NCBI GenBank assembly: GCA_963793025.1 | Contig: CAWBYL010000006.1 | Span: 868,001-932,000, forward strand | Length of the DNA: 64,000 nucleotides | Reading direction: 5' to 3' | Source: CAWBYL01 sp963793025 | GTDB taxonomy: Bacteria > Actinomycetota > Acidimicrobiia > Acidimicrobiales > Acidimicrobilacustridaceae | Shown here: one piece after another, positions 8,306 to 15,751 of the stretch | How the letters are laid out: each line of letters starts with the position of its first letter | How positions within the stretch are numbered: the stretch's first letter is position 1 | Notes under the pieces: model-generated | Databases searched by the model: none | The model's input: the letters and a program-made list of their open reading frames with translations, nothing else | Told to the model about the DNA's origin: nothing | Program-made: the position numbers and the translations under genes

Positions 8306-9194
8306 AGGGCGGGGGGCGTCCGCCGGCTCGGCGGCTGGCGACGGCGGCACAGTCGCGCACCCTTCGCCCGGCGGCCACGACGGCGGAGGCCGGCATCCCG
8401 AACGGGAGGCCGGTGACGGTGATGGCGGCGAGCACGGTGCCGTCGGGGCCGAACACCGGGGCGGCGATCATGCCGACGTCGAACAGGTCGTCCTGGTCGA
8501 GGTCGACGACCGGGTAGTCCTCACGTGCGAGGGTGGCGATGAGCTCGGCGACGTCGTCACGCAGCTCCGCCCGCCCAGGGTCGTCGGTGAGGCGGTAGGC
8601 GCGATCGCCGAGCATCCGTTGGGTGTCCGAGCCAGCGGTCACCGAGAAGCCGCGGGCTCGTACCAGGTCGAGGGCGGCGCGGCAGCGGGCGACGGCCTCG
8701 GCACCCCCCGCGGGGGTGCGGGCCAACCACGCCTCGACGTCGCCGGCGTCGGCCCAGGCCATGAACACCGCGCCGAACGGCGGAACGAGCGGCACCCGCT
8801 CGCCCTCCCGGATGGCAGGACCGCTCGGGGTGGGCTCGCCGGCGCGAGCCACGAAGATGATCTCGTCGAGGGTGCGGGCCGTGAGCACGACCTCGGTCCC
8901 GAGGTCGGCCGCCAGTGGAACGATGAGCTTGCGGCCCGCTTCGATCCCGGGATGGTGTTCGAGGGCAACGACACCGGCGACCACCATGGCGGGACCGAGG
9001 GAGTACGCCTTCGTCGTCGGGTGGCGTGTGACGTGGCCGCCCTGTTCGAGCACGGCGAGCACGGCGTGGGCCGAGCCGAGGCTCATGCCCGTGCGCCGTA
9101 CGAGCTCGCTCAGGGTGAAGCGCTCGGTGGGATGGGTGACGAGCAGATCGAGGATCTGCACGGCGCGGCTGGCGGCTGGTGCGGGGCGGGCCAC
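8304..9194 (-). CDS. IclR-family transcriptional regulator
   Basis: A 296-residue protein with a winged helix-turn-helix at the N-terminus (SRAVQILDLLV then FTLSELVRRTGMSLGSAHAVLAVLEQ, about residues 9-50) and a C-terminal effector-binding domain with GTEVVLTARTLDEIIFVAR and the late LAAITVTGLPFGM strand. The GTG start has GGAAGG 4 bases upstream. It is divergent from the LLM oxidoreductase operon, which suggests that it regulates that operon and itself through the repeats at 9245-9272. The effector is unknown; IclR proteins often sense aromatic or acyl catabolic intermediates. Confidence 0.9.
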   Translation of the reverse strand: MARPAPAASRAVQILDLLVTHPTERFTLSELVRRTGMSLGSAHAVLAVLEQGGHVTRHPTTKAYSLGPAMVVAGVVALEHHPGIEAGRKLIVPLAADLGTEVVLTARTLDEIIFVARAGEPTPSGPAIREGERVPLVPPFGAVFMAWADAGDVEAWLARTPAGGAEAVARCRAALDLVRARGFSVTAGSDTQRMLGDRAYRLTDDPGRAELRDDVAELIATLAREDYPVVDLDQDDLFDVGMIAAPVFGPDGTVLAAITVTGLPFGMPASAVVAAGRRVRDCAAVASRRAGGRPPP

Positions 9195-9244
9195 GGGACC
9201 TTCCGATTGACGGAGACGAGGTGAGTGCCTACGGTCACAGCATC

Positions 9245-9272
9245 ATAGCGAAGAGTCCTTCGCAATAGCGAA
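9245..9272. promoter_or_regulatory. Candidate IclR operator in the divergent intergenic region
   Basis: The direct repeat ATAGCGAA occurs at 9245-9252 and 9265-9272, a spacing of 20 bases or two helical turns. Between them CTTCGC (9258-9263) pairs with GCGAAG (9248-9253) around AGTC, and TTCGC (9259-9263) pairs with GCGAA (9268-9272) around AATA. This is the only strongly symmetric element in the 134 bases between the divergent starts. The repeats are observed; binding by the adjacent IclR protein is inferred. Confidence 0.5.
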
Positions 9273-9328
9273 ACTAGTGCGGATCCGAGACGAGGGTCCG
9301 TGCGAGAGAAGCCCCAAGGGGAGACGAC

Positions 9329-10489
9329 GTGAAGCTCGACCTGCTGTATGAGTTCCAGCCGAAGATCGGCCCGTACGACGAGCCCTTCCCGTACGGCCAG
9401 AAGAAGGCCGAGCAGGCCTGCTACGACGAGGCCATCGAGGAGATCCGCTTCGCCGACACCCTTGGCTTCAACGGGGTCTGGTGCGTCGAGCACCACTTCC
9501 GTGACGGCCGGTCGGCGTGTCCGAGCAACGAGGTCGTGCTCGGGGCGTTGTCCCAGATCACCGAGAACCTCCGTCTCGGTTTCGGGGTCAGCCTCATGCC
9601 CCCCGGCTTCCAACACCCCGCCCGCGTGGCCGAGAAGGTCGCCGTCGTCGACGTGCTCTCCCACGGCCGGGTCGAGTGGGGAACTGGCCGGTCGACACCC
9701 ATGGAGCAGATCGCCTTCGGTGTCCCCAACGACGACCGCAGCCGGGCCCAGTGGCGAGAGGCCGTCGAGTTCGTCGTCGAGGCCTGGACCAACGAGCGCA
9801 TCTCGTGGGACACCGACCTCATCCAGTTTCCGGAGCGCAAGCAGTGCCCCAAGCCCTACCAGGACCCCCACCCTCCGGCCTGGCTGGCCGCGGCGAGCGC
9901 CCCCTCGGCCGTCACCGCCGGCCGTGACGGGTTCGGACTCCTCTCCTTCGCCCTGATGCAGCCGGTCGAGGTGATGGCCGACATCATCAACCAGTACCGA
10001 GCGGCTCAGCTCGAGGCCGAGATGGAGAACCGACAGCCGCTGACCCGGGTGCGCAACGACCGGGTAGGGGCCTACACCCTCGTGCACTGCGTCGACGACA
10101 TGGACGAGGCCAACTCCTACCTCTGGGACTCCATCAGCTGGTGGTACCGCCACCTCGCCGAGTTCACCCTGGAGTGGGAGGCACCCAACCTCACACCCGA
10201 GGAGCAGGCCGAGGTGTTCCCGCTTCTCCAGGGGATCCTGGCCGGCGAGGTCGACGTCCAGAAGTACATCGACGAGGACATGATCGTCATCGGCACCCCC
10301 GAGCAGTGCCTCGAGAAGGTCATCCGCTACGACGAGGCCGGCGTCGATCAGCTCCTCTGCTACGTGCAGTTCGGTCGGGTGCCCCACGAGAAGGTCATGC
10401 GGGGCCTGGAGCTGCTCGGTACCCAGGTGATTCCCGAGCTCGAGAAGCGTGGCCACCGCGTCGACGCCCGCGCCGTCATGGCCGGCTGA
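9329..10489 (+). CDS. LLM-class (luciferase-like) flavin-dependent oxidoreductase
   Basis: A 386-residue TIM-barrel protein of the bacterial luciferase superfamily. It shows the N-terminal strand KLDLLYEFQP, then FADTLGFNGVWCVEHHF (about residues 46-62), LRLGFGVSLMPPGFQHPARVAEKVAVVDVLSHGRVEWGTGRS in pieces, and the late VIGTPEQCLEKVIRYDEAGVDQLL. It probably uses reduced FMN or F420 for monooxygenation. GTG 9329 is preceded by AAGGGGAG. It opens an operon with three SDR genes, which suggests stepwise oxidation of a terpenoid- or steroid-like substrate. Confidence 0.92.
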   Translation: MKLDLLYEFQPKIGPYDEPFPYGQKKAEQACYDEAIEEIRFADTLGFNGVWCVEHHFRDGRSACPSNEVVLGALSQITENLRLGFGVSLMPPGFQHPARVAEKVAVVDVLSHGRVEWGTGRSTPMEQIAFGVPNDDRSRAQWREAVEFVVEAWTNERISWDTDLIQFPERKQCPKPYQDPHPPAWLAAASAPSAVTAGRDGFGLLSFALMQPVEVMADIINQYRAAQLEAEMENRQPLTRVRNDRVGAYTLVHCVDDMDEANSYLWDSISWWYRHLAEFTLEWEAPNLTPEEQAEVFPLLQGILAGEVDVQKYIDEDMIVIGTPEQCLEKVIRYDEAGVDQLLCYVQFGRVPHEKVMRGLELLGTQVIPELEKRGHRVDARAVMAG

Positions 10490-10501
10490 GCGGATCCCAC
10501 C

Positions 10502-11382
10502 ATGGACCTCATCTCCGGAATCCGCGACAAGGCCGCGCACGGCGAGCCCGAAGGGGCCCGCGGTGCCGACGAGCGACCCGAGCTGTCCGACGCCCTCATC
10601 CACCAGTTCTCCCTCAAGGGTCGCACTGCGGTGATCACCGGGGCGGCGGCCGGGATCGGGCGCCAGACCGCCGTCACCTTCACCGAGGCCGGCGCCGATG
10701 TCGTCCTCGCCGACGTCGGGGTCGACGGCCTGTCCGAGACCGCCGACCTGGTGGCCGAGGCGGGCGGGTCGGCCACCGTCGTCCCCACCGACGTGAGCGA
10801 CCGTTCCGCGGTCAACGCGCTCGCGGTAGCCGCCATCAAGGCCCACGGACGGCTCGACGTGTGGGCCAACGTGGCCGGCATCATCCGCAACACGCTGATC
10901 GTGGATGCCACCCCCGAGGACGTCGAGGCCGTCACGAGGGTCAACCTCTGGGGGACCTACTGGGGGATCGCCGCCGCCGGGCGGGCCATGAAGGACGGTG
11001 GCTCGATCATCAACGTGTCCTCGGCCGGTGGTGAGATGCCGGCGCCGACGCTGTCCATCTACGCCATGACCAAGGCTGCCGTCTCCCACCTCACGCGCTG
11101 TGCTGCGACCGAGCTGGGGCCCAGCCGGATCCGGGTCAACGCCATCGCACCCGGCTTCACCGACACGCCGATGGTGCAGCGCAACTGGACCAAGCCCGAC
11201 GGTTCGGTCGACGAGGATGCCCGTCGCTCACTGCTCGACGCGCGCGCTCGGCCCAGTCACCGCTGAACACGACCGGGACACCGGAGGACCAGTCCTGGGC
11301 CATGCTCTATCTGGCGAGCGATGCCTCGCGTTTCGTGACCGGACAAGTGATCCGGCCCAATGGAGGGGTGGTGATGGCATGA
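10502..11382 (+). pseudogene. SDR-family oxidoreductase with a frame break near the C-terminus
   Basis: A classical short-chain dehydrogenase with TGAAAGIGR for NAD binding, NVAG (as WANVAGII), the catalytic Ser in NVSSAGG, YAMTK, and PGFTDTPM. In the first frame translation stops at 11266 soon after LLDARAR. The missing C-terminus, QSPLNTTGTPEDQ then YLASDASRFVTGQ and RPNGGVVMA, is intact in another frame and ends at 11382, overlapping the next start by ATGA. The total of 881 bases is one short of a multiple of three. The break lies at 11240-11252 in a CG-repeat/GGCCC stretch, so one base is missing or a CG was duplicated. Either a sequencing error or a recent mutation would explain it. Confidence 0.8.
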
Positions 11383-12185
11383 CGACCGGAGATGATTCTC
11401 CTATCCCGGACTACCTGTCGAAGCTCAGGCTCGACGGGCGCAGCTACGTGGTGGCCGGTGCCGGCGTGGGGATGGGTCGGCACACGACGCACGCCCTGGC
11501 CCAGGCCGGTGCCCAGAAGATCGTGTGCGTCGACATCGAGGCCGACCGGGCCAGGGAGATCGCCGACGAGGTCGGTGACGTGGCGATCCCGTGGACGGGT
11601 GACGTCACCACGCGCCAGGGGGCGGCCGAGCTGGGGGTGTTCGCCGAGGAGAACCTCGACCGCATCGACGGCTTCGTCGACATCATCGGTATGGCCAAGT
11701 GGGAGTCGATCCTCGACATGTCGGACGAGACGTTCGACTGGGAGATCGACATGAACCTCCGCCATGCCTTCCTCCTCTCCCAGGAGCTTGGTCGGCGGAT
11801 GGTGAACACGGGTGGCGGCACCATGGTGTTCGTCGCCTCGGTGAGCGGTCTGACGTCGGGGCCGATGCACGCCGCGTACGGGGCGGCCAAGGCCGGGCTG
11901 ATGGTCTGGATCCAGACCCTCTCCGAGGAGCTCGGCCCCCAGAACATCCGGGCCAACGCGGTGGCTCCGGGCACCATCTTGAGCCCCCGCATGGACGCCA
12001 TCTTCAACGACGACCAGCGCCGGGCCAACTCCGAGAACGTGCCCCTCGGACGGATGGGCGCCACCTCCGACATCGCGTCGGCCGCCCTGTTCCTCACCAG
12101 CGATCTCTCGGGCTACATCAGTGGCCGAACGATCGTCGTCGACGGCGGCGTCGACGCCAAGTTCCCGTATCCCACGACGTTGTGA
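11379..12185 (+). CDS. SDR-family NAD(P)-dependent oxidoreductase
   Basis: A 268-residue short-chain dehydrogenase. The nucleotide-binding turn is AGAGVGMGR (a variant of TGxxxGIG, about residues 24-32), the catalytic Ser is in VFVASVSG, the active-site pair is in YGAAK, and the C-terminal ISGRTIVVDGG is typical. The Asn of the tetrad lies in DIDMNLRH. ATG 11379 overlaps the stop of the preceding SDR (ATGA), which supports the reading that the preceding gene ends at 11382 and not at 11266. It probably oxidises a hydroxyl formed by the LLM enzyme; the substrate is not readable. Confidence 0.88.
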   Translation: MTTGDDSPIPDYLSKLRLDGRSYVVAGAGVGMGRHTTHALAQAGAQKIVCVDIEADRAREIADEVGDVAIPWTGDVTTRQGAAELGVFAEENLDRIDGFVDIIGMAKWESILDMSDETFDWEIDMNLRHAFLLSQELGRRMVNTGGGTMVFVASVSGLTSGPMHAAYGAAKAGLMVWIQTLSEELGPQNIRANAVAPGTILSPRMDAIFNDDQRRANSENVPLGRMGATSDIASAALFLTSDLSGYISGRTIVVDGGVDAKFPYPTTL

Positions 12186-12970
12186 GCGCGTCCCCGGCCC
12201 CGGGTGGCCGCCGCTTCGAGGGCCGGGTGGCCCTCGTGACCGGCGCCGCCCAGGGGCAGGGTGAGGCGGAGGCTCGCCGCCTGGTGGCAGAAGGCGCGAC
12301 CGTGGTGGTGACCGACGTCAACGACGAACTCGGGTGCGCGGTCGCTGACGATCTCGGTGACGCGGCCGTGTTCGCTCATCTCGACGTCGTCGACCCGTCG
12401 GCCTGGGAGCGAGTGGTGTCCGAGACCGTCGCTCGCTGTGGCCGTCTCGACGTGCTCGTCAACAACGCAGGAATCGGCGTGGTGGCGGCGATCGACGAGA
12501 TCCCGCTCGACGAGCATCAGCGCATCCTCGACGTGAACCTCAACGGGGTGTTCCTCGGCATGCGGTCGGTAAAGGGGGCGATGGCGGCCGGGGGTGGAGG
12601 ATCCATCGTCAACGTCTCGTCCATCGACGGCCTCGTCGGGGTGCGGGGGATGACGAGCTATGCGGCGAGCAAGTTCGCCGTCACCGGCATGACCCGCTCG
12701 GCGGCGTTGGAGTTGGGCCCGTCGGGGATTCGGGTGAACTCGGTGCACCCGGGGGTGATCGCCAGCCCCATGGTCCACACCGCCCCGGCCGCGATCCGCG
12801 AGCGCCTCGACCGTTTGATGGCCATGCAGCCCATTCCGCGGATGGGGGAGCCCGAAGAGGTCGCCGCCCTGGTTCTGTTCCTGGCGAGCGACGACGCCAG
12901 CTACGTCACCGGCGCCCAGTTCGTGGTCGACGGTGGTCACATCGCCGGTCCGTGGCGCGAGTCCGACTGA
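12182..12970 (+). CDS. SDR-family NAD(P)-dependent oxidoreductase
   Basis: A 262-residue classical SDR: ALVTGAAQGQGEAEAR (nucleotide turn with G replaced at one position, GxxQGQG), VNNAGIG, INVSS-type VNVSSIDG, YAASK for the catalytic Tyr and Lys, HPGVIASPM, and the C-terminal YVTGAQFVVDGG. Proteins of this subgroup are often annotated as 3-alpha/20-beta-hydroxysteroid dehydrogenases or glucose 1-dehydrogenases. GTG 12182 overlaps the previous stop (GTGA), so three SDRs in series follow the LLM enzyme in one operon. Confidence 0.9.
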   Translation: MSASPAPGGRRFEGRVALVTGAAQGQGEAEARRLVAEGATVVVTDVNDELGCAVADDLGDAAVFAHLDVVDPSAWERVVSETVARCGRLDVLVNNAGIGVVAAIDEIPLDEHQRILDVNLNGVFLGMRSVKGAMAAGGGGSIVNVSSIDGLVGVRGMTSYAASKFAVTGMTRSAALELGPSGIRVNSVHPGVIASPMVHTAPAAIRERLDRLMAMQPIPRMGEPEEVAALVLFLASDDASYVTGAQFVVDGGHIAGPWRESD

Positions 12971-13062
12971 CGTGCCGGTCCCGCCGCTTTTCCCGGACGA
13001 GGACCCCCTGACTAGTGTCGGACCGCCCGAGAACCCCCCTCGTTCCTCCCGGGAGGACCCCT

Positions 13063-14049
13063 GTGAAGACCCCCGTTCGCGTCGCTGTCACCGGTGCCGC
13101 CGGCCAGATCGGCTACAGCCTCCTGTTCCGCATCGCCAGCGGCCAGATGCTCGGCACCGACCAGCCGGTGATCCTCCACCTCCTCGACATCACGCCGGCC
13201 CTCGGTGCCCTCAGCGGCGTGGCCATGGAGCTGGACGACTGCGCCTTTCCGCTCCTCGACGGCATCGTTCAGACCGACGACCCCAACGAGGCCTTCGGCG
13301 ACGTGAGCTACGCCTTGTTGGTCGGGGCCCGTCCCCGCTCGAAGGGCATGGAGCGCAAGGACCTCCTCGAGGCCAACGGTGCCATCTTCACGGTGCAGGG
13401 CAAGGCTCTGTCGGACAACGCCGCTGACGACGTGCGCATCCTCGTCGTCGGCAACCCGGCCAACACCAACTCGCTGATCGCCATGAACAACGCTCCGAAC
13501 ATCCCCAACGGGCGCTTCACGGCCATGACCCGTCTGGACCACAACCGGGCCATGGCCCAGCTGGCGGCCAAGACCGACACGAGCGTCCGCGACATCACCA
13601 AGATGACGATCTGGGGCAACCACTCCGCCACCCAGTACCCCGACATCTTCCATGCCGAGGTGAAGGGCCAGAACGCCGCCGAGCTGGTGAACGACCAGGC
13701 CTGGCTCGAGGGCGAGTTCATCCCGACCGTGCAGCAGCGGGGCGCGGCCATCATCGAGGCCCGCGGCCTCTCCAGCGCGGCGTCGGCGGCCAACGCCGCC
13801 ATCGACCACATGCGCACGTGGGCGCTCGGAACCGACGAGGGCGACTGGGTCTCGATGGCCATCCCGTCCGACGGCAGCTACGGCGTGCCCGAGGGCCTGC
13901 TGAGCTCCTTCCCGGTCACCTGCTCGGACGGCGAGTACACGATCGTGCAGGGTCTGGAGATCGACGAGTTCTCCCAGGGCCGCATCGACGCCTCGGTCGC
14001 CGAGCTGGGCGAGGAGCGCGACGCAGTCGCCGAACTCGGCCTCATCTGA
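13063..14049 (+). CDS. mdh: Malate dehydrogenase
   Basis: NAD-dependent malate dehydrogenase of the TCA cycle, 328 residues, the usual length of the cytosolic-like bacterial type. It shows VAVTGAAGQIGYSLLFRIASG for NAD binding, GARPRSKGMERKDLL for the substrate-loop arginines, VGNPANTNSLI, MTRLDHNRA with the Asp-His neighbourhood, and IWGNHSATQYPD with the catalytic His. GTG 13063 was chosen over the upstream GTG 13015 because GGGAGG (13051-13056) lies 6 bases before it and VKTPVRVAVTG matches the family start. It sits 92 bases after the SDR operon. Confidence 0.96.
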   Translation: MKTPVRVAVTGAAGQIGYSLLFRIASGQMLGTDQPVILHLLDITPALGALSGVAMELDDCAFPLLDGIVQTDDPNEAFGDVSYALLVGARPRSKGMERKDLLEANGAIFTVQGKALSDNAADDVRILVVGNPANTNSLIAMNNAPNIPNGRFTAMTRLDHNRAMAQLAAKTDTSVRDITKMTIWGNHSATQYPDIFHAEVKGQNAAELVNDQAWLEGEFIPTVQQRGAAIIEARGLSSAASAANAAIDHMRTWALGTDEGDWVSMAIPSDGSYGVPEGLLSSFPVTCSDGEYTIVQGLEIDEFSQGRIDASVAELGEERDAVAELGLI

Positions 14050-14077
14050 GCCCGACAGCTGAGCCCAGAACCTGCCC

Positions 14078-14248
14078 AAACGATGCGTTTCTCGCGTGCT
14101 GGAGCGCGCGCTGAGCGCATCGTTTGCCTGAACCTGCCGAAACGATGCGCTTCTCGCGTGCTGGAGCGCGCGCTGAGCGCATCGTTTGCCTGACTTGCCG
14201 AAACGATGCGCTTCTCGCGTGCTGGAGCGCGCGCTGAGCGCATCGTTT
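14078..14248. repeat. Three tandem copies of a 48-base palindromic element
   Basis: Copies lie at 14078-14125, 14140-14187 and 14201-14248, with periods of 62 and 61 bases. Each has outer inverted arms AAACGATGCG(C) and GCGCATCGTTT and an internal core GTGCTGGAGCGCGCGCT. The spacers are also similar (CCTGCC-G type). The array lies between the convergent mdh and Fpg/Nei genes. Copy 1 differs at the end of its left arm (GCGTTT instead of GCGCTT). A fourth, inverted and diverged copy is at 29348-29395. This looks like a REP/BIME-type intergenic repeat that may also terminate transcription from both sides. Confidence 0.9.
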
Positions 14249-14250
14249 GT

Positions 14251-14278
14251 GGGAGGGGAAAGGAGGGGCGGGGACGGG
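14251..14278 (+). other. Potential G-quadruplex sequence
   Basis: Immediately after the repeat array there are five runs of three or more G with short loops: GGG-A-GGGG, then a 6-base loop, GGGG-C-GGGG, then AC and GGG. This fits the standard G3+N1-7 pattern on the plus strand. It lies inside the convergent mdh/Fpg intergenic region. In a GC-rich genome such runs can arise by chance. Confidence 0.4.
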
Positions 14279-14296
14279 TGCAGGGGTGGCTGAGGG

Positions 14297-15136
14297 CTAC
14301 TTGAGGAACTTCGACGTGGTGTTGTCGGCCAGGACCTTGCCGCCCGTCTGGCAGGTGGGGCAGTAGTTCACCGTGTAGGCGTTGTACTCCACGGCCCGGA
14401 TGGCGTCGCCGCACACCGGACAGGCCTCGTCGGTCCGCTTGTAGACCGAACCCGGGCGCTGGGCCGACGAGCTCATGGTGTCGCGATCACGCTCGAAGGC
14501 CAGAGCGTCGTCGATGCAGGATTCGATCGCGCCGTGCAGGCGGTCGATCTCGCCGGCGGTGAGCTTTCTCGTCGAGGCGAACGGGGACACGTGGGCCCGC
14601 CAACAGATCTCACTCGACAGCCTCCGCCCGATACCGGCGATGGCTCGCTGGTCGCGCAGGAATCCATGGATGCGCATGGACTTGTAGCCGGCGAGGGCCT
14701 CGCCCAGCCGCTCCTTGGTGATGCCGAGGGCATCGGGACCGAGTCCCTCCAACGGGGCCTGGCTCACGGGGTCGCCGGCCACGACCCAGACGCCGGCCCG
14801 CTTCTCCTTGGCCATCTCGGTGAGCAGCAGGGCCGACCCGTCGTGGAACGTCCAGCGGGCCAGGCCGCCTCGGGGCTTGGCCGACTGCTTCACGTCCGGC
14901 TCCAGCCGCCCGCCCTGCATGAGGTGGACGACGAAGCGGAGGTCGCCGAACCGGACCAGCAGGTACTTGCCGATCCGCTCGACGTCGTCGATCGCCTGCC
15001 CGACGGCGTCGTCCGGACTCGGCGCGAAGGTCTTGAGGGCGGTGAAGGTGAGAGGGCGGAAGCCGGTGAGGGTCCGCCCGGAGAACGTCGCGGTGAGACG
15101 CTCGGCGTGGGCCTGGAGCTCCGGTAGTTCGGGCAC
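14297..15136 (-). CDS. Fpg/Nei-family DNA glycosylase
   Basis: Base-excision repair glycosylase/AP-lyase of 279 residues. Translation from GTG 15136 gives MPELPELQAHAERL, with the family's catalytic Pro2 and Glu3. The H2TH region follows in the middle (IAGIGRRLSSEICWRA). The C-terminal zinc finger is CPVC ... YCPTCQ (about residues 240-262), with two CxxC pairs. The open frame extends further upstream, but the PELPE motif fixes the start. The wording is closer to actinobacterial Nei2-type proteins than to classic MutM. It follows an SCP2-like gene by 4 bases, so the two are probably co-transcribed. Confidence 0.88.
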   Translation of the reverse strand: MPELPELQAHAERLTATFSGRTLTGFRPLTFTALKTFAPSPDDAVGQAIDDVERIGKYLLVRFGDLRFVVHLMQGGRLEPDVKQSAKPRGGLARWTFHDGSALLLTEMAKEKRAGVWVVAGDPVSQAPLEGLGPDALGITKERLGEALAGYKSMRIHGFLRDQRAIAGIGRRLSSEICWRAHVSPFASTRKLTAGEIDRLHGAIESCIDDALAFERDRDTMSSSAQRPGSVYKRTDEACPVCGDAIRAVEYNAYTVNYCPTCQTGGKVLADNTTSKFLK

Positions 15137-15140
15137 GGTC

Positions 15141-15530
15141 TCAGGCCGCCGTCGTGGCTCGCACCGCAGCCAGCGCGTCGGTGAGGGCACCGAGCGTGCT
15201 CTGGTGACGTAGGAGGGCGTCGATGTCGCCGCCGAGCCGGAGCCGGCCGCCCATGAAGGCGGCCTGGGCGCTGGATCGTCCGGCCTGGATGGCGACGGCG
15301 GTGGGCCGGTCGCAGGCGAAGGTGACGGTGGGATCCGGGGACGGGCCCGGGTGCAGGCGGACCTCGCCATCGTCGATCACCACGTGCCAGACGATGGCGC
15401 CGGCGTCACTGTCGGTGACGGTTTGTTGGAGCACGAGATGGGCGCCCAGGCAGGCCGATCGGAGGCTCGCGTCGGCTCGCAGGGCGTCATCGGCCGCTTC
15501 GAACCAGGAGGGGCTGAGGTACTCGGGCAC
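15141..15530 (-). CDS. SCP2-like sterol-transfer-family protein
   Basis: A 129-residue protein starting at GTG 15530 (MPEYLSPSWFEAADDALRAD). It has the SCP2 fold pattern: WHVVIDDGEVRLHPG, then DPTVTFACDRPTAVAIQAG, and AAFMGGRLRLGGDIDALL toward the end. SCP2 proteins bind hydrophobic ligands such as acyl-CoAs or sterols. An open frame continues upstream to TTG 15599, but the family match begins at MPEYL. No clear ribosome-binding site was seen before either start. It is divergent from the MarR gene and probably co-transcribed with the glycosylase. Confidence 0.75.
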   Translation of the reverse strand: MPEYLSPSWFEAADDALRADASLRSACLGAHLVLQQTVTDSDAGAIVWHVVIDDGEVRLHPGPSPDPTVTFACDRPTAVAIQAGRSSAQAAFMGGRLRLGGDIDALLRHQSTLGALTDALAAVRATTAA

Positions 15531-15645
15531 GACCCGGAGGATACCGGTGAGCGCCCCCGCCGAGGGGGCCCTCCCGGTGGTCGTGCGGCCTGGATCCAAC
15601 TCGAACGACTACCCGTCGGTCATCGCCCCTAGAACTGGTTTGCCG

Positions 15646-15665
15646 GGAAATTTCCGGAACGTTCC
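15646..15665. promoter_or_regulatory. Two abutting 10-base palindromes in a divergent promoter region
   Basis: GGAAATTTCC (15646-15655) is directly followed by GGAACGTTCC (15656-15665). Both are perfect palindromes and their centres are exactly 10 bases, one helical turn, apart. They lie between the divergent SCP2-like and MarR genes, in an otherwise unstructured stretch. The arrangement suggests cooperative binding of two dimers, possibly of the adjacent MarR protein. The symmetry is observed; the regulator is inferred. Confidence 0.5.
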
Positions 15666-15716
15666 CCGTGTAAGGAAGATGTTGCATTGAGCCGCCAAAA
15701 CAAGTGGCGGATGGGG

Positions 15717-15744
15717 TTGTCGCCGGACGCGGCGACGTTATGTT
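15717..15744 (+). promoter_or_regulatory. Candidate sigma-70-type promoter for the MarR gene (leaderless start)
   Basis: TTGTCG (15717-15722) and TATGTT (15739-15744) are separated by 16 bases. Transcription would begin about 7 bases downstream, at or next to ATG 15752, giving a leaderless message. This would explain why the only SD-like sequence (GGAGG at 15746-15750) is one base from the ATG and could not work as a normal ribosome-binding site. Leaderless genes are common in actinobacteria. Confidence 0.4.
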
Positions 15745-15751
15745 CGGAGGC

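Noticed and set aside
14078..14248. A CRISPR array
   Set aside because: The repeats are long palindromes separated by only 13-14 bases of nearly identical sequence, there are only three, and no cas gene is nearby.
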